Shown here piece by piece: positions 34,112-43,711 of a DNA stretch of 64,000 nucleotides; positions within the stretch are counted from its first letter, which is position 1, and every line of letters starts with the position of its first letter. The position numbers and the translations under genes are program-made. The notes beneath the pieces were generated by a model, which did no database searches, had not been told where the DNA came from, and saw nothing but the letters and a program-made list of their open reading frames with translations. Origin of the DNA: Oscillospiraceae bacterium (GTDB lineage Bacteria; Bacillota; Clostridia; Oscillospirales; Ruminococcaceae); assembly GCA_009783695.1 (NCBI GenBank), contig WRCY01000001.1, positions 1-64,000 of the forward strand. The letters are read 5' to 3'.

Positions 34112-34137
34112 AAAAGGGCGGCTATGCCGCCCTTTTA
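34112..34137 (+). terminator. Rho-independent terminator
   Basis: AAAAGGGCGGC-TAT-GCCGCCCTTTT, then ATATAATTT. Confidence 0.85.
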
Positions 34138-34156
34138 TATAATTTATTCAATCATA

Positions 34157-34747
34157 TCATATTAAATCATTTTCAATATCATTTATGATTTTATTTAAAA
34201 CCTGTTCCCGGTTTTTAGATACATCATAAATAACAGGGTTATGTTTTTGATATTTATTATAAAAATTCCGGCTGTATTCTATGCAGTGGTCTACATGACT
34301 TCTTAACTCGTTATCGCTAAGATTATATGTCCAGTCGTCCTCGGTATCGAACTTCCTTATATCGTTAAATAATCCTCCGGACGTTTGCCCGGGATAAATC
34401 AAACCTATAAGCAAGCAGTTATCTTTCCATTCGTCATACATTCTCAAAACAGGCAGCATTGCATTTAAATCAAAATAACCTCCCTCGAAAACATATTTGG
34501 TTCCGTTATGGCAACAGGAACGATAGGATAACCCGCCAAGGAAATGAGCAAGGAACGGTGCTAAATTAGCCGCAGTCTTTTCAGAATCATTAGGCTTACC
34601 GATTCCTAATTGAAGAAAAGACCTCTCAAACGCAGTGACAATTTCATCAGTGCCGATGACACTGTAATTCAATTCTTCATTTAATTTTTTTGCTAATGTT
34701 GTTTTACCCGCTCTTCCTGTGCCAAATATTATAATGCTTTTCTTCAT
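34157..34747 (-). CDS. P-loop nucleoside/adenylate-kinase-like protein
   Basis: 196 residues. Walker A GTGRAGKTTLAKKL near residue 9, then a middle region without a recognised lid. FEGGYFDLNAMLPVL and LLIGLIYPGQTS may form the Walker B side. It resembles small P-loop kinases or zeta-toxin-like AAA proteins of unknown substrate. An A+T-rich 182-bp gap precedes it, with no repeat copy. Confidence 0.65.
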   Translation of the reverse strand: MKKSIIIFGTGRAGKTTLAKKLNEELNYSVIGTDEIVTAFERSFLQLGIGKPNDSEKTAANLAPFLAHFLGGLSYRSCCHNGTKYVFEGGYFDLNAMLPVLRMYDEWKDNCLLIGLIYPGQTSGGLFNDIRKFDTEDDWTYNLSDNELRSHVDHCIEYSRNFYNKYQKHNPVIYDVSKNREQVLNKIINDIENDLI

Positions 34748-34929
34748 TAAAAATTTCCTCCATTTTTAGGAGGGTGGCTCCTTTGTAAGAGGAGTTAAAT
34801 ATGAATTGCCCTCCTTATTTGCAACTTGTTTACAATAAAATATTTTTTCATAAAATATCACACCTTTCTTTATCAGGAATATCTATATTAACACAAGTTT
34901 CCTTGTGGGATTATTAATTACATCTATCA

Positions 34930-36066
34930 CTATCTCCCCAACACCCCGTGCGTTTCTTTCAGCTGCTCAATAATCTTCAGTTTCTGCGGGCATTTTTCCT
35001 CGCACACACCGCATTCAATGCATTGCCCCGCGTCCGTCCCCCAACCGATTTCCCATGCCGCCGTGCGCTGTTCCATCGGCTTATAAAGATTGCCGTATTC
35101 TGCCTTTGAGTAGCCGGTCAGCTCGTAAACCCTGTGGTAGTTCATCAGCGAAAAAACGTGCGGTATGTTGATTTTCTGCGGACATGGCATACAATAATTG
35201 CAGCCCGTGCAATACAGGTCGGAAAGCTTTTTATTCTCCGCCATCATCAGATTAATCTGCTCGATTTCATCGGCAGTCAGCGCGTTTTCAATGCCTGCGA
35301 TTCTTGCATTCTCCTCAAGCTGTGCAATATTCTGCATACCCGAAAGCGCAATGTCTACATAGGGATTCGCGGTCACAAAGCGCATCGCGATTTCCGCCGA
35401 GCTCTTGACCTCGCGCTTCAGCAAGCTTTTTATCACGCTCGACGGCGTGCCGAGCCGTCCGCCGCCGACAGGCCCCATAATAACAGTACCCAGACCCTTT
35501 TCTTTCGCGTATTTAATCGCGTCCTCAAGCGAGCGGTCAAGCAGGTTGTATTGCAGCAGCACCGACTCGAAAACCCCGCTGTCTATCATCGGAAAAATGT
35601 TTTCCGCCTTGTCGTGGAACGAGAATGAAAGATGTTTAATCAATCCTTCCTCTTTCAACTTCGCCGCCTCGTCAAGCACACCGCCTTTTACGCTTACTCT
35701 CTCGATTGTACCTGCGTTTATGCCCCATAAATGATAAAAATCCACACAGCCGGTATCAAGTTTCTTAAGCGATTCTTCAAGCTTCTCGCGCAAATCGGCG
35801 GCGGTAGCTTTCTCGCACGGATATTTCGTGGAAACGTAAACCTTGTCACGCCAGCCCTTGAGCGCTTTTCCTACAGCAACCTCACTGTCGCCGTCGCAAT
35901 AATAAGGCGCACTATCTATGTAATTAACGCCGAGCTCAAACGCCCGCTGCATGAGCGGGGTAGCAAGCTCATAGTTCACTTTTCCGCCCTCCGCCATCGG
36001 CAGCCGCATCGCCCCAAAACCGAGCAGCGACATTTTTATCCCCGTTTTCCCAAAATCCTTATAAAT
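34930..36066 (-). CDS. Aldo/keto reductase with ferredoxin-type Fe-S domain
   Basis: 378 residues from the ATG at 36066 (MIYKDFGKTGIKMSLLGFGAMRLP). AKR barrel: YIDSAPYYCDGDSEVAVGKAL with the catalytic Tyr region, VDFYHLWGIN. The C-terminus carries CTGCNYCMPCPQKINIP and CIECGVCEEKCPQKLKI, two 4Fe-4S-type clusters. Family members reduce carbonyls or take electrons from ferredoxin in anaerobes. Monocistronic, behind three tandem family-1 repeats. Confidence 0.92.
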   Translation of the reverse strand: MYKDFGKTGIKMSLLGFGAMRLPMAEGGKVNYELATPLMQRAFELGVNYIDSAPYYCDGDSEVAVGKALKGWRDKVYVSTKYPCEKATAADLREKLEESLKKLDTGCVDFYHLWGINAGTIERVSVKGGVLDEAAKLKEEGLIKHLSFSFHDKAENIFPMIDSGVFESVLLQYNLLDRSLEDAIKYAKEKGLGTVIMGPVGGGRLGTPSSVIKSLLKREVKSSAEIAMRFVTANPYVDIALSGMQNIAQLEENARIAGIENALTADEIEQINLMMAENKKLSDLYCTGCNYCMPCPQKINIPHVFSLMNYHRVYELTGYSKAEYGNLYKPMEQRTAAWEIGWGTDAGQCIECGVCEEKCPQKLKIIEQLKETHGVLGR

Positions 36067-36302
36067 CATTTTTTCAACAAGTCCTTTCTTCACCTATACG
36101 GCATGAAAACATCGTTTTCCCCGATATAGTAATTTTTTATTCTAAACTTTCAACAAGTCCTTTCTTCATCTATACGGCATGAAAACATCGTTTTCCCCGA
36201 TTTAGTAATTTTTTATTTTAAACTTTCAACAAGTCCTTTCTTCATCTATACGGCATGAAAACATCGTTTTCCCGATTCGGCAGTTTTTATTTTAGATTTT
36301 CC
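36067..36302 (-). repeat. Family-1 repeats R10a-c, three in tandem
   Basis: Three near-identical units of about 78 nt (36067-36145, 36147-36224, 36225-36300), each with AATCGGGGAAAACGATGTTTTCATGCCGTATAGATGAAGAAAGGACTTGTTGAAA. Only the left-most abuts the reductase start. Confidence 0.9.
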
Positions 36303-36374
36303 CTGAATACAATATTTGAGCGGGGTAGCGCACTGCGCGTACCCCACCTGTAAATCATCTGCATTTTTAAAAGC

Positions 36375-37064
36375 CTACGCTGTTGCCGAAAATTTATCGC
36401 CCGTTTTAAACATATCCTGCGCGCCCACCTTGAAAAGGTCCATGTAGTCGGAATTGACGTATCTTGTGCTGGTTCTCGTCACGCCGCCGGAAACGTAATT
36501 CTTGCCACATTCGGGGCAGGTATCTGTTTTAATCTGCACGCTTTGGGTTAAAATACGCCTGTCGCTGTCGCCTGCGACTTTCTGATGCTCGCGCCGGACG
36601 TGCTCCATCTCGTGCGCCATAACCTTGTACGCTGCTTCTGCCGGTTTCATTTTCGCAGGCTTTTGAAATGAAACTGCCGAGTCTGCCGACCGGTCAACAT
36701 AGCGCCTGTTTTTGCAGGTTTCGCACTCACACAGCGGGCAGTTGATGTGCGAGTCGCTGTGCTCGTTCCGGATGTGGCTGTTTGCGTGTTCGTTCTTGGT
36801 TTTGTACGCATCCGGCTTATAATTCCCGCCGATGTCGAACATCTTTTCGAGATGCTCTTTATGCGCTTCTTTCCTTGCCTCGGAATCTTTCGTGATTCCG
36901 TCGGGGTCGTACCCGGATTGCTTTTCCACTGCGTATACCCTTTGAGAATCTTCGAGCCCTGCGTTCGCTTTTTCGCTCTTCATGCGCGAATATGCCGAAC
37001 CCTGGGCATATTTGTTTGCATCGTCAATATAATTAAACCTATGCCCGTAGTATTGCGCTACCAT
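36375..37064 (-). CDS. SprA-related putative metallopeptidase
   Basis: 229 residues from the ATG at 37064 (GAAAGGGG upstream). The conserved C-terminal half has CETCKNRRYVDRSADSAVSFQKP, AAYKVMAHEMEHVRREHQKV with an HExxH motif (HEMEH), and CPECGKNYVSGGVTRTSTRY. This matches the SprA-related family as I remember it: a Cys-rich, zinc-binding, peptidase-like domain of unproven activity. The N-terminal half is charged and low-complexity. It diverges from a coiled-coil protein gene. Confidence 0.72.
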   Translation of the reverse strand: MVAQYYGHRFNYIDDANKYAQGSAYSRMKSEKANAGLEDSQRVYAVEKQSGYDPDGITKDSEARKEAHKEHLEKMFDIGGNYKPDAYKTKNEHANSHIRNEHSDSHINCPLCECETCKNRRYVDRSADSAVSFQKPAKMKPAEAAYKVMAHEMEHVRREHQKVAGDSDRRILTQSVQIKTDTCPECGKNYVSGGVTRTSTRYVNSDYMDLFKVGAQDMFKTGDKFSATA

Positions 37065-37107
37065 TCCGGTCACCCCTTTCTAAAAATTTAGCCATTTATA
37101 CACTATA

Positions 37108-37161
37108 AGAATAACATATGACGTAAATTTTGTCAATAGATTTTATTAAATTTTGTCAATA
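37108..37161 (-). promoter_or_regulatory. Promoter of SprA-related gene with duplicated -35 motif
   Basis: On the minus strand TTGACA, 17-bp spacer, TATTCT. The sequence TAAATTTTGTCAATA (plus strand) occurs twice, at 37124-37138 and 37147-37161, giving two TTGACA boxes 23 bp apart. Confidence 0.5.
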
Positions 37162-37282
37162 AAGTCAATTTTTTCCTGCGTTTCTGTAAAAATTAAATAA
37201 ACTTTTAAAACCCGCTCTAAATTTTTTATTTTTTCTGCCGATATAAAAAATAACTTGGATTATACAAAAATGGAGAAATGTA

Positions 37283-38047
37283 ATGAGGGTTAGCTTTAAC
37301 AGTGAAGTTGCGGCGAACGCAGCCAAGGCGGCGAGAAATGCAAGAATAAATTTCAACCCGCGGGACGGGGAAAATCGCTTTGCCGAAAGCGGCAGAATCG
37401 AGAGCTTACGCGACCGGATTAGCCAAATCCGCGAGCGGATATACGAGATTAACACCGACCCGAATCTTTCGAGCGAAACTAAGGCAAATATGGTTAAAGA
37501 ACTCACAGAGAGCATTTACGCGCTTGAGCTTGACATAGAATATCTCTCGCACGAGTTAAGGCGCAAAATAGAAGAGGAGCAAGAACATAACGGCCTTCTT
37601 TCCGATAAAAACAACGCTAAAAACTACGATACTTACACAGAAGAAAAAAGAGCCGAACGATACCAAAAGTACGTCGGCGTAACAGAGGGCGTAATGGCGC
37701 GTTTCCTTGAAGAAAAAGAAGCCGAAGCCGCCGCACGGACGGAAAAACTCGCTCAATCCGAGCAGAAGCAGGAAAAACCCGATGAAAGCCTTGAGAAGAA
37801 TACACTTTTAGAATATAATGCGGGCAGCTCAGCGGCGCCAAGCTCGCTCGAAGATATTTCGGCAGCGGGCGCGGGACTTGACAAGGCCGAAACCATACTT
37901 CAGTCTACACGTAGGCTGGAACGGGAAACGGAGCTGAGGGAAGCCGCGTTCCTCAAAAGCGGCAACAGAGCGCATATCGACTCAATTTTAAAGGCAAAAA
38001 CGCAAATCAGAATAAACCGAACAAACCCGCTTAACGGATTAAAATAA
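37283..38047 (+). CDS. Coiled-coil hypothetical protein
   Basis: 254 residues. After a basic N-terminus (RVSFNSEVAANAAKAARNARINF), a coiled coil runs about 38-95 (LRDRISQIRERIYEINTD...IYALELDIEYLSHELRRKIEEEQ), then a charged low-complexity region and a second helical stretch near 195-235. No signal peptide or TM. GGAG RBS. Divergent from the SprA-related gene, suggesting a shared control region. No family recognised. Confidence 0.7.
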   Translation: MRVSFNSEVAANAAKAARNARINFNPRDGENRFAESGRIESLRDRISQIRERIYEINTDPNLSSETKANMVKELTESIYALELDIEYLSHELRRKIEEEQEHNGLLSDKNNAKNYDTYTEEKRAERYQKYVGVTEGVMARFLEEKEAEAAARTEKLAQSEQKQEKPDESLEKNTLLEYNAGSSAAPSSLEDISAAGAGLDKAETILQSTRRLERETELREAAFLKSGNRAHIDSILKAKTQIRINRTNPLNGLK

Positions 38048-38049
38048 TA

Positions 38050-38201
38050 AGTTTAGAATAAAATATTACTGTATTAGGAAAACGATATTTTCATGCCATA
38101 TTAGTGAAGAAAGGACTTAATGAAAGTTCAGAATAAAAACTATCGAATCGGGAAAACGATGCTTTTATACTGTATTGGTAAAGAAAGGACTTAATGAAAA
38201 C
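38050..38201 (+). repeat. Family-1 repeats R11a,b in tandem (leader of GH3)
   Basis: Two copies, split near 38125, each ending GAAGAAAGGACTTAATGAAA / AAAGAAAGGACTTAATGAAAAC. The second abuts the GTG start. Confidence 0.85.
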
Positions 38202-40304
38202 GTGAGTATTAACGATTACAAATCCGCCGCTCGCTCCCTCATTTCGCAGATGACCCTGGAAGAAAAAGTATCGCAGATGCTGCACAATTCTGCGGCGATT
38301 CCGCGGCTGGGGATTCCTGCTTACAACTGGTGGAACGAGGCTTTGCACGGCGTTGCGCGCGCCGGAACGGCGACGGTTTTCCCGCAGGCAATCGCGATGG
38401 CGGCGATGTTTGACGAGGATTTAATTCACGAGGTTGCAACAGCGATTTCCGACGAGGGCCGCGCAAAACACCACGCCTGCGTCCGTGAGGGCGACAGGGA
38501 TATTTACAAGGGGCTGACGTTCTGGTCGCCTAACATCAATATTTTCCGCGACCCGCGCTGGGGCAGAGGTCACGAAACCTACGGCGAGGACCCGTATCTG
38601 ACCTCTCGCCTGGGAATAAAATTTGTGCAGGGTTTACAGGGCGATGATGAAAACTGCCTGAAAACCGCCGCCTGCGCCAAGCATTTCGCGGTACACTCGG
38701 GACCCGAGGAACTGCGTCATGAATTCAACGCCGAGTGCGATGATTACGACCTTTGGAATACATATTTACCGCACTTTGAGGCAATGGTTTACGAGGCAAA
38801 CGTGGAGGGTTTCATGCCTGCGTACAACCGTACAAACGGCGAGCCCTGCTGCGGTTCAAAGGCGCTGCTGCAGGATATTTTGCACGGGAAGTGGGGCTTT
38901 GACGGCTATGTAACGTCCGACTGCTGGGCGGTTAAGGATTTCCACGAGAAGCACAAAGTCACAGCGAACGCTACTGAATCAGCTGCGCTTGCCGTCAGCA
39001 TGGGCTGCCATCTCAACTGCGGAAATTTGTATGGCTACTGTCTTCTTGCGGTTAAGGAGGGTTTGCTTTCCGAGGAGAAAATCGACGACGCTGTCGGGCA
39101 TCTTTTTGTGACGAGAATGAAGCTCGGCCTGCTCGGCGACTTTCCGAAAAAACAAGAGTACATCAATATTCCCTATGATGTTGTCGACTGCCCGAAGCAC
39201 AGGGAATTAAACTTGAAAACTGCACAAAACGGCATAGTTATGCTGAAAAATAACGGCACTCTTCCGCTTGATTTAAACAAGCTCAAATCCATCGCCGTGA
39301 TAGGTCCCAACGCCAACAGCCGAGCCGCACTCGTGGGCAACTACGAGGGCACGGCGAGCGAGTATGTGACCGTAATTGAAGGAATCATTGAAAAATCCCG
39401 GGGGAATATTGCGAGCGGAGGCTCTCCGCTGCGTGTTTATTACGCCGAGGGCTGCCATCTCTGGAGTGACAGGGTTCGCGCACTGACACTGCCCGACAGT
39501 TTGGAGTCCGAAGCGATTGCCGCGGTGAAAAGCAGCGATGCCGTTGTGGTTTGTCTGGGGCTTGACGTGCGGCTTGAGGGCGAGGAGGGCGGCACGGGAA
39601 TCGAGTATTCGAGCGGCGATAAACCGGGCATCAGCCTCCCCGGGAAGCAGCAGCAGCTTCTTGAAAAAGTAACGAAAGCTGCAGATGGAAAACCTGTAAT
39701 TCTCGTTGTGCTTGCAGGCAGCGCGCTTGCGGTTACCCGGGCACAGGAGAGCAAAAACGTCGGCGCAATCCTGCACGGCTTCTATCCCGGAGCGCAGGGC
39801 GGACGCGCTGTCGCGGATATTATTTTCGGGCATGTCAGTCCGTCGGGCAAACTGCCCGTGACGTTTTACAAAAGCGACTGCGACCTGCCGGAATTTACCG
39901 ATTACAATATGAAAAACCGCACCTACCGCTATTTTAAAGGCGAGCCGCTTTACCCTTTCGGCTTCGGGCTCAGCTACTGCAGGTTCGAGCTCAGCGATGT
40001 TATCACCGGCGAAACTGAAGTGCGTTTTACCGCAAAAAACATCGGCGCCTGTTCGGATATTATAAATCCGAATCAAGCGCACGGTGAAGTTGTGCAGGTT
40101 TATGCAGAAAATCCGAACGTGCGGGAAATCCGCAGCTTGATTGGTTTCAAGCGGATTGAACTTAAAGCGGGCGAGTCAAAATCCTACACTATTACGATTG
40201 ATAAAAACGCCTTTCATCGGCGTGACAAGAACGGCGATTTATACAGAATTCCCGGCGAATGGAAAATCCATGTAGGCTTCGGACAGCCTAACTTTATTAA
40301 CTGA
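38202..40304 (+). CDS. Glycoside hydrolase family 3 (beta-xylosidase/glucosidase-like)
   Basis: 700 residues from the GTG at 38202 (VSINDYKSAARSLISQMTLEEKVSQM). N-terminal barrel with RWGRGHETYGEDPYL, KHFAVHSGPE and the nucleophile region GYVTSDCWAV; second domain with IAVIGPNANS; C-terminal Fn3-like domain (PFGFGLSYCRFELSD). No signal peptide, so it probably acts in the cytoplasm on imported oligosaccharides. The motif set is closest to xylosidase-type GH3. The 3' end overlaps convergent pheA by 8 nt. Confidence 0.93.
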   Translation: MSINDYKSAARSLISQMTLEEKVSQMLHNSAAIPRLGIPAYNWWNEALHGVARAGTATVFPQAIAMAAMFDEDLIHEVATAISDEGRAKHHACVREGDRDIYKGLTFWSPNINIFRDPRWGRGHETYGEDPYLTSRLGIKFVQGLQGDDENCLKTAACAKHFAVHSGPEELRHEFNAECDDYDLWNTYLPHFEAMVYEANVEGFMPAYNRTNGEPCCGSKALLQDILHGKWGFDGYVTSDCWAVKDFHEKHKVTANATESAALAVSMGCHLNCGNLYGYCLLAVKEGLLSEEKIDDAVGHLFVTRMKLGLLGDFPKKQEYINIPYDVVDCPKHRELNLKTAQNGIVMLKNNGTLPLDLNKLKSIAVIGPNANSRAALVGNYEGTASEYVTVIEGIIEKSRGNIASGGSPLRVYYAEGCHLWSDRVRALTLPDSLESEAIAAVKSSDAVVVCLGLDVRLEGEEGGTGIEYSSGDKPGISLPGKQQQLLEKVTKAADGKPVILVVLAGSALAVTRAQESKNVGAILHGFYPGAQGGRAVADIIFGHVSPSGKLPVTFYKSDCDLPEFTDYNMKNRTYRYFKGEPLYPFGFGLSYCRFELSDVITGETEVRFTAKNIGACSDIINPNQAHGEVVQVYAENPNVREIRSLIGFKRIELKAGESKSYTITIDKNAFHRRDKNGDLYRIPGEWKIHVGFGQPNFIN

Positions 40305-41430
40305 CCTCCAGATAATTCCCGAGGAAAACGAAGCTGTGATTGCTTTCGGAAAGGTCGGCGAGCAATGCGCGAACCCGCTCGTCAACAACGGAACCCTCAA
40401 AGTCGAAATAAAACATAAAAGCGAAATCTTTGCCTTGAATAGTTCGGCTTTCGAGCTTGTTTAAATTCAATCCAAGCGCGGCAAAACGCCCCACCAAACG
40501 ATAAAGACTCCCCGGTTCATGCGGCAGAGAAAGCATCAGGCTTATGCGGTTTGAACCGGGATAAATTTCGGTTTTTTTAGAAATACAAATGAACCGCGTG
40601 TAGTTATTATCGTTATTTTGTATGCCGTCAGCAAGCACGTCAAGCCCGTAATAATCGGCACAATTCGGCGAACAGACAGCGGCGGCGCCCCTACCCGGCG
40701 ACTTCGCTACGTACTCGGCAGCGGCTGCGGTATTTTCAAACGCCGTGATTTTTACGCCCGACAGCGACTTTAAGAACTCGCCGCATTGCCCGAGCGCAGG
40801 GTCAATCGAAAGCACTTCTGTGATTTCTTCGAGCTTGACTCCTTTTTTTGCAAGCAGAGCGTGGTGAATGTGCATGCGGATACTGCGCACAATGTTGAAA
40901 TTCTTCGTTCTCATAAGGTCATAAACCTCGCCCACAGAACCGTACGAACTGTTCTCAAGCGGCAGAATTCCATAAGCGCAGAGCCCGTTTTCCACTGCTT
41001 TAAAAACATGTTCAAATTCCGAAAAGAACATGATGTTCGCGACAGGAAAAAGGCGGCTGCACGCCTGCTGCGAAAACGCACCCTCAACACCCTGGCATGC
41101 GACTGTCGCTTTACGCGGGAATAACGCGGGAGTGTCAGCGAGCGCCAACGAAATCCTTTCTGACAGAGCATTTTTGCTGTTCAAAAACGCGCTTTGAAAC
41201 GCGCGGCTTGAATCGAAAACCGCACCGAAAATAAGCCGCAGATAATCCTCGTTCTCACCCTCGCAAACGCGGTTCAAAATCTCCATTTCCCGCTTCCTGT
41301 CTGCGATTCCCGCGCCTGTTTTCTTTTTATATTCAGCTACGCTTTTTACTATTTCCATGCGCTTATTTATGAGCGCGGCGATTTGGTCGTCGGTTATGTC
41401 AATTTCTTTCCTTATGTTTTCTAAGTTCAT
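40297..41430 (-). CDS. pheA: Bifunctional chorismate mutase / prephenate dehydratase
   Basis: 377 residues: chorismate mutase domain 1-85 (IRKEIDITDDQIAALINKRMEIVKSVAEYKK), prephenate dehydratase about 105-280 (GVEGAFSQQA, LPLENSSYGSVGEVYDL, NYTRFICI), ACT domain about 290-370 (LPHEPGSLYRLVGRFAALGLNLNKLESR). It converts chorismate to phenylpyruvate; the ACT domain implies phenylalanine feedback. It follows aroC on the same strand. Confidence 0.96.
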   Translation of the reverse strand: MNLENIRKEIDITDDQIAALINKRMEIVKSVAEYKKKTGAGIADRKREMEILNRVCEGENEDYLRLIFGAVFDSSRAFQSAFLNSKNALSERISLALADTPALFPRKATVACQGVEGAFSQQACSRLFPVANIMFFSEFEHVFKAVENGLCAYGILPLENSSYGSVGEVYDLMRTKNFNIVRSIRMHIHHALLAKKGVKLEEITEVLSIDPALGQCGEFLKSLSGVKITAFENTAAAAEYVAKSPGRGAAAVCSPNCADYYGLDVLADGIQNNDNNYTRFICISKKTEIYPGSNRISLMLSLPHEPGSLYRLVGRFAALGLNLNKLESRTIQGKDFAFMFYFDFEGSVVDERVRALLADLSESNHSFVFLGNYLEVS

Positions 41431-41494
41431 ATTTTAATTAAATCCTTTCTTCACCACTAAGGCGTAAATATTTCGTTTTCCCGATTCGATTGTT
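41431..41494 (-). repeat. Family-1 repeat R12 (leader of pheA)
   Basis: AATCGAATCGGGAAAACGAAATATTTACGCCTTAGTGGTGAAGAAAGGATTTAATTAAAAT-ATG, between the aroC stop and pheA start. Confidence 0.8.
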
Positions 41495-42478
41495 TTAATT
41501 TCTTTCAATGATTTCATCAAGCAGTACTAACGCGCAAACAGCCTCTGCGACAGGCACGGCGCGGATTGCAATGCACGGGTCATGCCTTCCTTCTATTTTT
41601 AATTTCACACTTTTAAGTGTTTCTAAATCCACGCTGTCTTGCTCGAGTGCAATACTCGGCGTCGGCTTGAGCGCAATTCTGAAAACGAGCGGCATACCCG
41701 TTGTTATCCCGCCGAGCAGTCCGCCATGATTGTTAGTAGCGGTAACTATTTCATTGTTCTCAACGATAAACGCATCATTATTTTCGCTGCCTTTTTTCCT
41801 GCTGCCCTCAAAGCCGGAGCCGAATTCCACACCCTTGACCCCGGGAACCCCGAAAAGTGCATATGACAGCTTGCTTTCAAGCCCGTAAACCCCGCCGCCG
41901 AGCCCTGCGGGAACTCCTGCCGCTTCACACTCAATCACACCGCCTACAGAATCGCCGTCAAGGTTTTTTATCAGCTCGTACATCGCCTCACCCCGGACGC
42001 CTCCGATTGAGTAAATATGCGCGTTTATGGCAATCCCGCGCCTCTTTAGAATCTGAAGTGCAACCCCTCCTACCGCGCAAACCGGAGCAGTCAGCCTGCC
42101 CGAAAAATGCCCGCCGCCCCTCATATCCGCATGACCCGCATACCTCAGCCATGCTGTAAAATCAGCGTGACCCGGCCGCGGAATCGTTTGCATTTTTTTA
42201 TAATCCGACGAGCGCGTATCCGTATTTTCAATGACTACACAAACGGGCGAGCCTGTTGTTTTCCCTTCGTAAACGCCGGAAACAAACCTTGGCGTATCCG
42301 CTTCCTTTCTTGGTGTCGTCAGCGTTTTTCCGGGGGCGCGCCGCGCCATAAAACTAAAAAGCTCAGCTTCATTTATTTCCTCGCCCGCCGGCAATCCGTC
42401 AATCACAGCGCCGATTGCCGCGCCATGCGATTCACCGAAAACCGAAACTTTTATGTTCTTTCCGAATTCAGACGGCAT
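41495..42478 (-). CDS. aroC: Chorismate synthase
   Basis: 327 residues, a little shorter than usual. GESHGAAIGAVIDGLPAG, the RPGHADFT region, RGGGHFSGRLTA and GRHDPCIAIRAVPVAEA are conserved. It makes chorismate from EPSP with reduced FMN. Lies between aroA and pheA. Confidence 0.96.
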   Translation of the reverse strand: MPSEFGKNIKVSVFGESHGAAIGAVIDGLPAGEEINEAELFSFMARRAPGKTLTTPRKEADTPRFVSGVYEGKTTGSPVCVVIENTDTRSSDYKKMQTIPRPGHADFTAWLRYAGHADMRGGGHFSGRLTAPVCAVGGVALQILKRRGIAINAHIYSIGGVRGEAMYELIKNLDGDSVGGVIECEAAGVPAGLGGGVYGLESKLSYALFGVPGVKGVEFGSGFEGSRKKGSENNDAFIVENNEIVTATNNHGGLLGGITTGMPLVFRIALKPTPSIALEQDSVDLETLKSVKLKIEGRHDPCIAIRAVPVAEAVCALVLLDEIIERN

Positions 42479-42540
42479 TTTCTTATCAAGTCCTTTCCTC
42501 GCTAATGCTTTTTAAACCGTGTTTTCTCCGATTTCATCAA
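42479..42540 (-). repeat. Family-1 repeat R13, overlapping aroA 3' end
   Basis: GATGAAATCGGAGAAAACACGGTTTAAAAAGCATTAGCGAGGAAAGGACTTGATAAGAAA-ATG. The first part is coding for the last residues of AroA (DEIGENTV). Confidence 0.7.
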
Positions 42541-43711
42541 ACTCGCTGCACACCTGCACGCAACCCCCGAGTTTTTTTAAATCTTCAAAAAACTGCGGAT
42601 ACGATTTTTCCACTGCCTGCGCGCCTTTTATAACAGTTTCCCCCTCACAGAAGCTTCCGCAAACCGCCGCCGCCATTACGATTCTGTGGTCGTTTTTACC
42701 CTCGATTATCCCGCCTTTTAATTCTCCGCCGGTGATAATTAAACTGTCGCTTTTCTCCTCAACTTTCGCGCCGAAAGCTTGCAGCATTTCGCTCACGCTT
42801 GAAAGCCTGTCGCTCTCTTTCAGCCGTAACCTCGCCGCGTTATAAAGTACGGTTTCACCTTTCGCGAACGCGCCTGTAACCGCTAAAATCGGCACTAAAT
42901 CAGATATTTGCGAAACGTCAATTTCAATGCCGGAAAGTTCGCCGCACACCTTAAAACGGTTTAATATACTAACTATTTCCTTGTCGCCCTGCGTCGAATT
43001 CATATCCAGTCCGGATATTTTAATTTGACCGCCGATTGCATCCGCCGCAAGAAAAAAAGCCGCGTTTGACCAGTCTTTTTCAATAATAATTTCACCGGGC
43101 GAAACATACTTTTGCCCGCCTTTGACTTCGTAATTATTACCGTTTCGTGTTATTTCAACACCGAATTTTTTAAGCATGTCCACCGTCATGTCAACGTAAC
43201 CCTCAGACTCAAGCGGTGATGTGAGTCTGATTACGCTGTCGCCGTCAAGCAGCGGCAACGCAAGCAGCAAGCCGCTTATAAACTGCGAGCTTACATTCCC
43301 CGGTAAAACAAATTCACCGCTTTTAAGTTCTCCCGAAACTGTAAAAGGCAGCTTATCCGAAGAAAAAACTGCGCCGTTTGCCTTAAGCGCGTCGAGTAAA
43401 GCAGAAATCGGACGTTCCGGCAATCTGCCCTCTCCGGTGAACTGCGCGCTGTTGCACAAATGAGCCGCAAGCGGCAGCAGCAGCCTGAATGTCGCGCCGC
43501 AGTCACGGCAATCAATTAAAGGCGCGTTTTTGATTCTCATCGCGCTGAGACAACTTACTGTCGCCTCTATATCGCTTGACATATTATCAATTTTTATTTC
43601 CGGTTTCTGCTCACATAAAAATGCGCAAATGAGTGCGCGGTGCGCCGCTGATTTTGACGTTATCGCCGCTGCTTCCCCCGATAATTTCCGCGGTGTAATT
43701 TTTATATTCAT
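42512..43711 (-). CDS. aroA: EPSP synthase (3-phosphoshikimate 1-carboxyvinyltransferase)
   Basis: 399 residues from the ATG at 43711 (MNIKITPRKLSGEAAAITSKSAAHRALICAFL). SKSAAHRAL binds substrate, DCRDCGATFRLLLPLAA corresponds to the GNAGTA/R region, and RLRLKESDRL and DHRIVMAAAV are conserved. The C-terminal residues DEIGENTV are encoded by a family-1 repeat. Shikimate pathway, upstream of aroC. Confidence 0.95.
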   Translation of the reverse strand: MNIKITPRKLSGEAAAITSKSAAHRALICAFLCEQKPEIKIDNMSSDIEATVSCLSAMRIKNAPLIDCRDCGATFRLLLPLAAHLCNSAQFTGEGRLPERPISALLDALKANGAVFSSDKLPFTVSGELKSGEFVLPGNVSSQFISGLLLALPLLDGDSVIRLTSPLESEGYVDMTVDMLKKFGVEITRNGNNYEVKGGQKYVSPGEIIIEKDWSNAAFFLAADAIGGQIKISGLDMNSTQGDKEIVSILNRFKVCGELSGIEIDVSQISDLVPILAVTGAFAKGETVLYNAARLRLKESDRLSSVSEMLQAFGAKVEEKSDSLIITGGELKGGIIEGKNDHRIVMAAAVCGSFCEGETVIKGAQAVEKSYPQFFEDLKKLGGCVQVCSEFDEIGENTV

